From Diadophis punctatus similis (taxonomy: Eukaryota > Chordata > Lepidosauria > Squamata > Dipsadidae): 64,000 nt of DNA. Numbering within the stretch: position 1 is the stretch's first letter; each line of letters opens with the position of its first letter. Shown in pieces: positions 49,788 through 60,700 of the stretch. The notes below the pieces were generated by a model. The model did no database searches and had not been told where the DNA came from. It saw only the letters and a list, made by a program, of their open reading frames with translations. Both the position numbers and the translations under genes were made by a program. The stretch is from assembly GCA_023053685.1 (NCBI GenBank), contig JALIGW010000061.1, positions 2,064,001-2,128,000 of the forward strand, in the 5' to 3' direction.

Positions 49788-50943
49788 GATACTCACAGGT
49801 CTCAGCCAGGAACTCCACCCCCAGCTTCTGTGAAATCAAATTACAATGGAGTGAGGTTTTTTTCCCAGATACTCACAGGTCTCAGCCAGGAACTCCACCC
49901 CCAGCTTCTGTGAATTGAAACTACAATGCAGTGAGGTTTTGTTCCCCCAGATACTCACGGGTCTCAGCCAAGAACTCCATGGCCAGCTTCTGTGAATTCA
50001 AACTACAATGGAGTGAGGTTTGTTCCCCCAGATACTCACAGGTATCAGCCAGGAACTCCACCCCAGCTTCTGTGAATTGAAACTACAATGCAGTGAGGTT
50101 TCTTCCCCCAGATACTCACAGGTCTCAGCCAGGAACTCCACGCCCAGCTTCTGTGAATTCAAACTACAATGTAGTGAGGTTTGTTCCCCCAGATACTCAC
50201 AGGTCTCAGCCAGGAACTCCACCCCCAGTTTCTGTGAATTCAAACTACAATGGAGTGATGTTTTTTTCCCCAGATACAAACCTGTCTCCGCCAGGAACTC
50301 CACCCCCAGCTTCTGTTAATTGAAACGACAATGCAGTGAGGTTCCCCCCCCCAGATACTCACAGATCTCAGCAAGGACCTCCACCCCCAGCTTTTGTGAA
50401 TTTAAACTACAATGGAGTGAGGTTTCCCCCCCCCCATACTCACAGGTCTCAGCCAGGAACTCCACCCCCAGCTTCTGTGAAATCAAACTACAATGGAGTG
50501 AGGTTTTTTTCCCAGATACTCACAGGTCTCAGCCAGGAACTCAACCCCCAGCTTCTGTGAATTCAAACTACAATGGATTGAGGTTTTTTTTCGAGATAAA
50601 CACAGGTCTCAGCCAGGAACTCCAACCCCAGCTTCTGTGAATTGAAAATACAATGCAGTGAGGTTTTTCCCCCCAGATACTCACAGGAATCAGCCAGGAA
50701 CTCCACCCCCAGCTTCTGTGAATTCAAACTACAATGCAGCGAGGTTTTCCCCCCCAGATACTCACAAGTGTCATCCAGGAACTCCACCCCCAGCTTCTTT
50801 GAATTCAAACTACAATGGAGTGAGGTTTTTTCTCCCAGATACTCACAGGTCTCAACCAAGAACTCCACCAACAGCTTCTGTGAATTCAAACTACAATGGA
50901 GTGAGGTTTTGTTCCCCCAGATACTCACAGGTCTCAGCCAAGA

Positions 50944-51454
50944 ACTCCACTCCCAGCTTCTGTGAATTGAAATGACAATGCAGTGAGGTTTCCCCCCCCC
51001 CAGATACTCACAGATCTCAGCAAGGACCTCCACCCCCAGCTTCTGTGAAATCAAACTACAATGGAGTGAGGTTTTTTCCCAGATACTCACAGGTCTCAGC
51101 CAGGAACTCCATGCCCAGCTTCTGTGAATTCAAACTACAATGGAGTGAGGTTTTTTTCCGAGATACTCACATGTCTCAGCCAGGAACTCCAACCACAGCT
51201 TCTGTGAATTGAAAATACAATGCAGTGAGGTTTTTCCCCCCAGATACTCACAGGAATCAGCCAGGAACTCCACCCCCAGTTTCTGTGAATTCAAACTACA
51301 ATGCAGCAGGGTTTTTCCCCCCAGATACTCACAAGTCTCATCCAGGAACTCCACCCCCAGCTTCTGTGAATTCAAAGTACAATGGATTGAGGTTTTGTCC
51401 CCCAGATACTCACACGTCTCAGCCAGGAACTCCACCAACAGCTTCTGTGAATTC
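50944..51454 (+). repeat. Joined satellite segment after a seven-monomer loss
   Basis: The sequence changes near 50,930-50,952 from the 30.27 kb type to the 30.84 kb type. The offset to the proximal segment falls from 20,672 to 20,108 bp, equal to seven monomers. The rest resembles 30.85-31.3 kb and 57.9-58.5 kb (51,130 with 58,154, offset 7,024 bp). A C-to-G change near 51,377 gives TCAAAGTAC, as also seen at about 16,415. No gene. Confidence 0.78.
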
Positions 51455-52746
51455 AAACTACAATGGAGTGAGGTTTGTTCCCCCAGATACTCACAGGTCT
51501 CAGCCAGGAACTCCACCCCCAGCTTCAGTGAATTCAAACTACAATGGAGTGAGGTTTTTTCCCCCAGATACTAACAGGTCTCACCCAAGAACTCCACCCC
51601 CAGCTTCTGTGAATTCAAACTACAATGGATTGAGGTTTTTTTCCGAGATACTCACAGGTCTCAGCCAGGAACTCCAACCCCAGCTTCTGTGAATTGAAAA
51701 TACAATGCAGTGAGGTTTTTCCCCCCAGATACTCACAGGTCTCAGCCAGGAACTCCACCCCCAGCTTCTGTGAATTCAGACTACAATGCAGCGAGGTTTT
51801 TCCCCCCAGATACTCACAAGTCTCATCCAGGAACTCCACCCCCAGCTTCTTTGAATTCAAACTACAATGGATTGAGGTTTTGTCCCCCAGATACTCACAC
51901 GTCTCAGCCAGGAACTCCACCCACAGCTTCTGTGAATTCAAACTACAATGGAGTGAGGTTTCTTCCCCCAGATACTCACAGGTCTCAGCCAGGAACTCCA
52001 CCCCCAGCTTCTGTGAAATCAAACTACAATGGAGTGAGGTTTTTTTCCCAGATACTCACAGGTCTCAGCCTGGAACTTCACCCCCAGCTTCTGTGAATTG
52101 AAAATACAATGCAATGAGGTTTTTTTCCCCAGATACTCACAGGTCTCAGCCAGGAGCTCCACCTCCAGCTTCTGTGAATTCAAACTACAATGCAGCGAGG
52201 TTTTCCCCCCCAGATACTCACAAGTGTCATCCAGGAACTCCACCCCCAGCTTCTTTGAATTCAAACTACAATGGAGTGAGGTTTTTTCTCCCAGATACTC
52301 ACAGGTCTCAGCCAAGAACTCCACCCACAGCTTCTGTGAATTCAAACTACAATGGAGTGAGGTTCCCCCCCCCCAGATACTCACAGGTCTCAGCAAGGAC
52401 CTCCACCCCCAGCTTTTGTGAATTCAAACTACAATGGAGTGAGGTTTTCCCCCGATACTCACAGGTCTCAGCCAGGAACTCCACCCCCAGCTTTTGTGAA
52501 TTCAAACTACAATGGAGTGAGGTTCCCCCCCCCCGATACTCACAGGTCTCAGCCAGGAACTCCACCCCCAGCTTCTGTGAAATCAAATTACAATGGAGTG
52601 AGGTTTTTTTCCCAGATACTCACAGGTCTCAGCCAGGAACTCCACCCCCAGCTTCTGTGAATTGAAACTACAATGCAGTGAGGTTTTGTTCCCCCAGATA
52701 CTCACGGGTCTCAGCCAGGAAGTCCACGCCCAGCTTCTGTGAATTC
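51455..52746 (+). repeat. 1,292-bp tandem duplication, copy 1
   Basis: Sixteen monomers repeated directly downstream at an offset of 1,292 bp (51,615 with 52,907; 52,019 with 53,311; 52,347 with 53,639). Reverse-strand translations of the paired intervals are identical over 125-135 codons. The block includes the CAGCTTCAGTGAATTC variant at about 51,525 and the fusion to the ATACTAACAGGTCTCACCC monomer that is also seen at 35.88 kb. A shared GTCTCAGCCTGGAACTTCACC monomer follows TTTTTTTCCCAGATAC directly, without the intervening copy seen at 28.7 and 33.1 kb. Confidence 0.88.
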
Positions 52747-53998
52747 AAACTACAATGGAGTGAGGTTTGTTCCCCCAGATACTCACAGGTCTCAGCCAGG
52801 AACTCCACCCCCAGCTTCAGTGAATTCAAACTACAATGGAGTGAGGTTTTTTCCCCCAGATACTAACAGGTCTCACCCAAGAACTCCACCCCCAGCTTCT
52901 GTGAATTCAAACTACAATGGATTGAGGTTTTTTTCCGAGATACTCACAGGTCTCAGCCAGGAACTCCAACCCCAGCTTCTGTGAATTGAAAATACAATGC
53001 AGTGAGGTTTTTCCCCCCAGATACTCACAGGTCTCAGCCAGGAACTCCACCCCCAGCTTCTGTGAATTCAGACTACAATGCAGCGAGGTTTTTCCCCCCA
53101 GATACTCACAAGTCTCATCCAGGAACTCCACCCCCAGCTTCTTTGAATTCAAACTACAATGGATTGAGGTTTTGTCCCCCAGATACTCACACGTCTCAGC
53201 CAGGAACTCCACCCACAGCTTCTGTGAATTCAAACTACAATGGAGTGAGGTTTCTTCCCCCAGATACTCACAGGTCTCAGCCAGGAACTCCACCCCCAGC
53301 TTCTGTGAAATCAAACTACAATGGAGTGAGGTTTTTTTCCCAGATACTCACAGGTCTCAGCCTGGAACTTCACCCCCAGCTTCTGTGAATTGAAAATACA
53401 ATGCAATGAGGTTTTTTTCCCCAGATACTCACAGGTCTCAGCCAGGAGCTCCACCTCCAGCTTCTGTGAATTCAAACTACAATGCAGCGAGGTTTTCCCC
53501 CCCAGATACTCACAAGTGTCATCCAGGAACTCCACCCCCAGCTTCTTTGAATTCAAACTACAATGGAGTGAGGTTTTTTCTCCCAGATACTCACAGGTCT
53601 CAGCCAAGAACTCCACCCACAGCTTCTGTGAATTCAAACTACAATGGAGTGAGGTTCCCCCCCCCCAGATACTCACAGGTCTCAGCAAGGACCTCCACCC
53701 CCAGCTTTTGTGAATTCAAACTACAATGGAGTGAGGTTTTCCCCCGATACTCACAGGTCTCAGCCAGGAACTCCACCCCCAGCTTTTGTGAATTCAAACT
53801 ACAATGGAGTGAGGTTCCCCCCCCCCGATACTCACAGGTCTCAGCCAGGAACTCCACCCCCAGCTTCTGTGAAATCAAATTACAATGGAGTGAGGTTTTT
53901 TTCCCAGATACTCACAGGTCTCAGCCAGGAACTCCACCCCCAGCTTCTGTGAATTGAAACTACAATGCAGTGAGGTTTTGTTCCCCCAGATACTCACA
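52747..53998 (+). repeat. 1,292-bp tandem duplication, copy 2
   Basis: Direct repeat of the preceding unit, with CAGCTTCAGTGAATTC at about 52,817. The match ends near 53,998, where the first copy continues into ACTCACGGGTCTCAGCCAGG but this copy reads ACTCACAGGTCTCAACCAAG and enters a different domain. I saw no substitution separating the two copies in the intervals compared, so this is among the most recent events in the window. Confidence 0.88.
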
Positions 53999-56900
53999 GG
54001 TCTCAACCAAGAACTCCACCAACAGCTTCTGTGAATTCAAACTACAATGGATTGAGGTTTTTTTTCGAGATAAACACAGGTCTCAGCCAGGAACTCCAAC
54101 CCCAGCTTCTGTGAATTGAAAATACAATGCAGTGAGGTTTTTCCCCCCAGATACTCACAGGAATCAGCCAGGAACTCCACCCCCAGCTTCTGTGAATTCA
54201 AACTACAATGCAGCGAGGTTTTCCCCCCCAGATACTCACAAGTGTCATCCAGGAACTCCACCCCCAGCTTCTTTGAATTCAAACTACAATGGAGTGAGGT
54301 TTTTTCTCCCAGATACTCACAGGTCTCAACCAAGAACTCCACCAACAGCTTCTGTGAATTCAAACTACAATGGAGTGAGGTTTTGTTCCCCCAGATACTC
54401 ACAGGTCTCAGCCAAGAACTCCACCCCCAGCTTCTGTGAATTCAAACTACAATGGAGTGAGGTTCCCCCCCCCCCAGATACTCACAGGTCTCAGCAAGGA
54501 CCTCCACCCCCAGCTTTTGTGAATTCAAACTACAATGGAGTGAGGTTTTCCCCCGATACTCACAGGTCTCAGCCAGGAACTCCACCCCCAGCTTTTGTGA
54601 ATTCAAACTACAATGGAGTGAGGTTCCCCCCCCCCGATACTCACAGGTCTCAGCCAGGAACTCCACCCCCAGCTTCTGTGAAATCAAATTACAATGGAGT
54701 GAGTGTTTTTTCCCAGATACTCACAGGTCTCAGCCAGGAACTCCACCCCCAGCTTCTGTGAATTGAAACTACAATGCAGTGAGGTTTGTTCCCCCAGATA
54801 CTCACAGGTCTCAGCCAGGAACTCCACCCCCAGCTTCTGTGAATTCAAACTACAATGGAGTGAGGTTTTTTTCCCCAGATACAAACCTGTCTCCGCCAGG
54901 AACTCCACTCCCAGCTTCTGTGAATTGAAATGACAATGCAGTGAGGTTTCCCCCCCCCCAGATACTCACAGATCTCAGCAAGGACCTCCACCCCCAGCTT
55001 CTGTGAAATCAAACTACAATGGAGTGAGGTTTTTTCCCAGATACTCACAGGTCTCAGCCAGGAACTCCATGCCCAGCTTCTGTGAATTCAAACTACAATG
55101 GAGTGAGGTTTTTTTCCGAGATACTCACATGTCTCAGCCAGGAACTCCAACCACAGCTTCTGTGAATTGAAAATACAATGCAGTGAGGTTTTTCCCCCCA
55201 GATACTCACAGGAATCAGCCAGGAACTCCACCCCCAGTTTCTGTGAATTCAAACTACAATGCAGCAGGGTTTTCCCCCCCAGATACTCACAAGTCTCATC
55301 CAGGAACTCCACCCCCAGCTTCTGTGAATTCAAACTACAATGGATTGAGGTTTTGTCCCCCAGATACTCACACGTCTCAGCCAGGAACTCCAACCCCAGC
55401 TTCTGTGAATTGAAAATACAATGCAGTGAGGTTTTTCCCCCCAGATACTCACAGGTCTCAGCCAGGAACTCCACCCCCAGCTTCTGTGAATTCAGACTAC
55501 AATGCAGCGAGGTTTTTCCCCCCAGATACTCACAAGTCTCATCCAGGAACTCCACCCCCAGCTTCTTTGAATTCAAACTACAATGGATTGAGGTTTTGTC
55601 CCCCAGATACTCACACGTCTCAGCCAGGAACTCCACCCACAGCTTCTGTGAATTCAAACTACAATGGAGTGAGGTTTCTTCCCCCAGATACTCACAGGTC
55701 TCAGCCAGGAACTCCACCCCCAGCTTCTGTGAAATCAAACTACAATGGAGTGAGGTTTTTTTCCCAGATACTCACAGGTCTCAGCCAGGAACTCCACCCC
55801 CAGCTTCTGTGAATTGAAACTACAATGCAGTGAGGTTTTTTTCCCAAATACTCACAGGTCTCAGCCTGGAACTTCACCCCCAGCTTCTGTGAATTGAAAA
55901 TACAATGCAATGAGGTTTTTTCCCCCAGATACTCACAGGTCTCAGCCAGGAGCTCCACCTCCAGCTTCTGTGAATTCAAACTACAATGCAGCGAGGTTTT
56001 CCCCCCCAGATACTCACAAGTGTCATCCAGGAACTCCACCCCCAGCTTCTTTGAATTCAAACTACAATGGAGTGAGGTTTTTTTCTCCCAGATACTCACA
56101 GGTCTCAGCCAAGAACTCCACCCACAGCTTCTGTGAATTCAAACTACAATGGAGTGAGGTTCCCCCCCCCAGATACTCACAGGTCTCAGCAAGGACCTCC
56201 ACCCCCAGCTTTTGTGAATTCAAACTACAATGGAGTGAGGTTTTCCCCCGATACTCACAGGTCTCAGCCAGGAACTCCACCCCCAGCTTTTGTGAATTCA
56301 AACTACAATGGAGTGAGGTTCCCCCCCCCCGATACTCACAGGTCTCAGCCAGGAACTCCACCCCCAGCTTCTGTGAAATCAAATTACAATGGAGTGAGGT
56401 TTTTTTCCCAGATACTCACAGGTCTCAGCCAGGAACTCCACCCCCAGCTTCTGTGAATTGAAACTACAATGCAGTGAGGTTTTGTTCCCCCAGATACTCA
56501 CGGGTCTCAGCCAAGAACTCCATGGCCAGCTTCTGTGAATTCAAACTACAATGGAGTGAGGTTTGTTCCCCCAGATACTCACAGGTATCAGCCAGGAACT
56601 CCACCCCAGCTTCTGTGAATTGAAACTACAATGCAGTGAGGTTTCTTCCCCCAGATACTCACAGGTCTCAGCCAGGAACTCCACGCCCAGCTTCTGTGAA
56701 TTCAAACTACAATGTAGTGAGGTTTGTTCCCCCAGATACTCACAGGTCTCAGCCAGGAACTCCACCCCCAGTTTCTGTGAATTCAAACTACAATGGAGTG
56801 ATGTTTTTTACCCCAGATACAAACCTGTCTCCGCCAGGAACTCCACCCCCAGCTTCTGTTAATTGAAACGACAATGCAGTGAGGTTCCCCCCCCCAGATA

Positions 56901-57715
56901 CTCACAGATCTCAGCAAGGACCTCCACCCCCAGCTTTTGTGAATTTAAACTACAATGGAGTGAGGTTTCCCCCCCCCATACTCACAGGTCTCAGCCAGGA
57001 ACTCCACCCCCAGCTTCTGTGAAATCAAACTACAATGGAGTGAGGTTTTTTTCCCAGATACTCACAGGTCTCAGCCAGGAACTCAACCCCCAGCTTCTGT
57101 GAATTCAAACTACAATGGATTGAGGTTTTTTTTCGAGATAAACACAGGTCTCAGCCAGGAACTCCAACCCCAGCTTCTGTGAATTGAAAATACAATGCAG
57201 TGAGGTTTTTCCCCCCAGATACTCACAGGAATCAGCCAGGAACTCCACCCCCAGCTTCTGTGAATTCAAACTACAATGCAGCGAGGTTTTCCCCCCCAGA
57301 TACTCACAAGTGTCATCCAGGAACTCCACCCCCAGCTTCTTTGAATTCAAACTACAATGGAGTGAGGTTTTTTCTCCCAGATACTCACAGGTCTCAACCA
57401 AGAACTCCACCAACAGCTTCTGTGAATTCAAACTACAATGGAGTGAGGTTTTGTTCCCCCAGATACTCACAGGTCTCAGCCAAGAACTCCACCCCCAGCT
57501 TCTGTGAATTCAAACTACAATGGAGTGAGGTTCCCCCCCCCCAGATACTCACAGGTCTCAGCAAGGACCTCCACCCCCAGCTTTTGTGAATTCAAACTAC
57601 AATGGAGTGAGGTTTTCCCCCGATACTCACAGGTCTCAGCCAGGAACTCCACCCCCAGCTTTTGTGAATTCAAACTACAATGGAGTGAGGTTCCCCCCCC
57701 CCCGATACTCACAAG
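53999..57715 (+). repeat. Mosaic satellite domain built from other HOR types
   Basis: About 46 monomers assembled from segments seen elsewhere. 54,037-54,440 matches 29.89-30.29 kb and 57.10-57.51 kb (offset 3,068 bp). 54.84-55.1 kb matches 30.78-31.0 kb and 57.84 kb. 55.43-56.5 kb matches 32.7-33.8 kb. 56,541-57,500 matches 49,998-50,960 (offset about 6,543 bp). Joins lie near 54.04, 54.78 and 55.39 kb. At about 54,700 a unique GTGAGTGTTTTTTCCC replaces GTGAGGTTTTTTTCCC. No gene. Confidence 0.8.
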
Positions 57716-60700
57716 TCTCAGCCAGGAACTCCACCCCCAGCTTCTGTGAATTGAAACTACAATGCAGTGAGGTTTGTTCCCCCAGATACTCACAGGTCTC
57801 AGCCAGGAACTCCACCCCCAGCTTCTGTGAATTCAAACTACAATGGAGTGAGGTTTTTTTCCCCAGATACAAACCTGTCTCCGCCAGGAACTCCACTCCC
57901 AGCTTCTGTGAATTGAAATGACAATGCAGTGAGGTTTCCCCCCCCCAGATACTCACAGATCTCAGCAAGGACCTCCACCCCCAGCTTTTGTGAATTTAAA
58001 CTACAATGGAGTGAGGTTCCCCCCCCCATACTCACAGGTCTCAGCCAGGAACTCCACCCCCAGCTTCTGTGAAATCAAACTACAATGGAGTGAGGTTTTT
58101 TCCCAGATACTCACAGGTCTCAGCCAGGAACTCCATGCCCAGCTTCTGTGAATTCAAACTACAATGGAGTGAGGTTTTTTTCCGAGATACTCACATGTCT
58201 CAGCCAGGAACTCCAACCACAGCTTCTGTGAATTGAAAATACAATGCAGTGAGGTTTTTCCCCCCAGATACTCACAGGAATCAGCCAGGAACTCCACCCC
58301 CAGTTTCTGTGAATTCAAACTACAATGCAGCAGGGTTTTTCCCCCCAGATACTCACAAGTCTCATCCAGGAACTCCACCCCCAGCTTCTGTGAATTCAAA
58401 CTACAATGGATTGAGGTTTTGTCCCCCAGATACTCACACGTCTCAGCCAGGAACTCCACCAACAGCTTCTGTGAATTCAAACTACAATGGAGTGAGGTTT
58501 GTTCCCCCAGATACTCACAGGTCTCAGCCAGGAACTCCACCCCCAGCTTCAGTGAATTCAAACTACAATGGAGTGAGGTTTTTTCCCCGAGATACTAACA
58601 AGTCTCAGCCAGGAACTCCACCCGCAGCTTCTGTGAATTCAAACTACAATGGAGTGAGGTTTGATTCCCCAGATAATCACAGGTCTCAGCCAGGAACTCC
58701 ACCCCCAGCTTCTGTGAATTCAAACTACAATGGAGTGAGGTTTGTTCCCCCAGATACTCACAGGTCTCAGCCAGGAACTCCACCCCCAGTTTCTGTGAAT
58801 TCAAACTGCAATGGAGTGAAGTTTTTCCCCCCAGATACTCACAGGTATCAGCCAGGAACTCCACCCCAGCTTCTGTGAATTGAAACTACAATGCAGTGAG
58901 GTTTTTCTCCCAGATACTCACAGGTCTCAGCCAAGAACTCCACCCCCAGCTTCTGTGAATTCAAACTACAATGGAGTGAGGTTTTGTTCCCCCAGATACT
59001 CACAGGTCTCAGCCAAGAACTCCACCCCCAGCTTCTGTGAATTCAAACTACAATGGAGTGAGGTTCCCCCCCCCCAGATACTCACAGGTCTCAGCAAGGA
59101 CCTCCACCCCCAGCTTTTGTGAATTCAAACTACAATGGAGTGAGGTTTTCCCGCCGATACTCACAGGTCTCAGCCAGGAACTCCACCCCCAGCTTCTGTG
59201 AATTCAAACTACAATGGAGTGAGGTTCCCCCCCCCAGATACTCACAGGTCTCAGCCAGGAACTCCACCCCCAGCTTCTGTGAAATCAAACTACAATGGAG
59301 TGAGGTTTTTTTCCCAGATACTCACAGGTCTTAGCCAGGAACTCCACCCCCAGCTACTGTGAATTGAAACTACAATGCAGTGAGGTTTTGTTCCCCCAGA
59401 TACTCACGGGTCTCAGCCAGGAAGTCCACGCCCAGCTTCTGTGAATTCAAACTACAATGGAGTGAGGTTTGTTCCCCCAGATACTCACAGGTATCATCCA
59501 GGAACTCCACCCCAGCTTCTGTGAATTGAAACTACAATGCAGTGAGGTTTTTCCCCCCAGATACTCACAAGCCTCAGCCAGGAATTCCACCCCCAGCTTC
59601 TGTGAATTCAAACTGAAATGGATTGAGGTTTTTCTCCCAGATACTCACAGGTCTCAGCCAGGAACTCCACCCCCAGCTTCTGTGAATTCAAACTGCAATG
59701 GAGTGAGGTTTTTTCCCCCAGATACTAACAGGTCTCACCCAAGAACTCCACCCCCAGCTTCTGTGAATTCAAACTACAATGGATTGAGGTTTTTTTCCGA
59801 GATACTCACAGGTCTCAGCCAGGAACTCCAACCCCAGCTTCTGTGAATTGAAAATACAATGCAGTGAGGTTTTTCCCCCCAGATACTCACAGGTCTCAGC
59901 CAGGAACTCCACCCCCAGCTTCTGTGAATTCAGACTACAATGCAGCGAGGTTTTTCCCCCCAGATACTCACAAGTCTCATCCAGGAACTCCACCCCCAGC
60001 TTCTTTGAATTCAAACTACAATGGATTGAGGTTTTGTCCCCCAGATACTCACACGTCTCAGCCAGGAACTCCACCCACAGCTTCTGTGAATTCAAACTAC
60101 AATGGAGTGAGGTTTCTTCCCCCAGATACTCACAGGTCTCAGCCAGGAACTCCACCCCCAGTTTCTGTGAAATCAAATTACAATGGAGTGAGGTTTTTTT
60201 CCCAGATACTCACAGGTCTCAGCCAGGAACTCCACCCCCAGCTTCTGTGAATTCAAACTACAATGGAGTGAGGTATTTTTCCGAGATAAACACAGGTCTC
60301 AGCCAGGAACTCCAACCCCAGCTTCTGTGAATTGAAAATACAATGCAGTGAGGTTTTCCCCCCCAGATACTCACAGGAATCAGCCAGGAACTCCACCCCC
60401 AGCTTCTGTGAATTCAAACTACAATGCAGCGAGGTTTTTCCCCCCAGATACTCACAAGTCTCATCCAGGAACTCCACCCCCAGCTTCTGTGAATTCAAAC
60501 TACAATGGATTGAGGTTTTGTCCCCCAGATACTCACACGTCTCAGCCAGGAACTCCACCAACAGCTTCTGTGAATTCAAACTACAATGGAGTGAGGTTTT
60601 TTTCCCGAGATACTAACAAGTCTCAGCCAGGAACTCCACCCGCAGCTTCTGTGAATTCAAACTACAATGGAGTGAGGTTTCTTCCCCCAGATACTCACAG

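Larger units (their letters stand above)
41861..50943 (+). repeat. Second copy of the 21.0-30.3 kb segment
   Basis: About 112 monomers collinear with 20.96-30.29 kb. Offsets are 20,904 bp at the start, 20,584 bp at 43.8 kb (four monomers fewer than the second 1.29 kb unit), 20,666 bp at 44.2-45.3 kb, 22,036-22,038 bp at 46.7-49.1 kb, and 20,586-20,672 bp at 49.2-50.9 kb. Each step is close to a whole number of monomers. The large positive step is the extra 1,372 bp block at 45.3-46.7 kb; the large negative step is the 1,452 bp duplication present only in the proximal segment. The block ends at a hybrid monomer near 50.94 kb. No gene. Confidence 0.86.
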
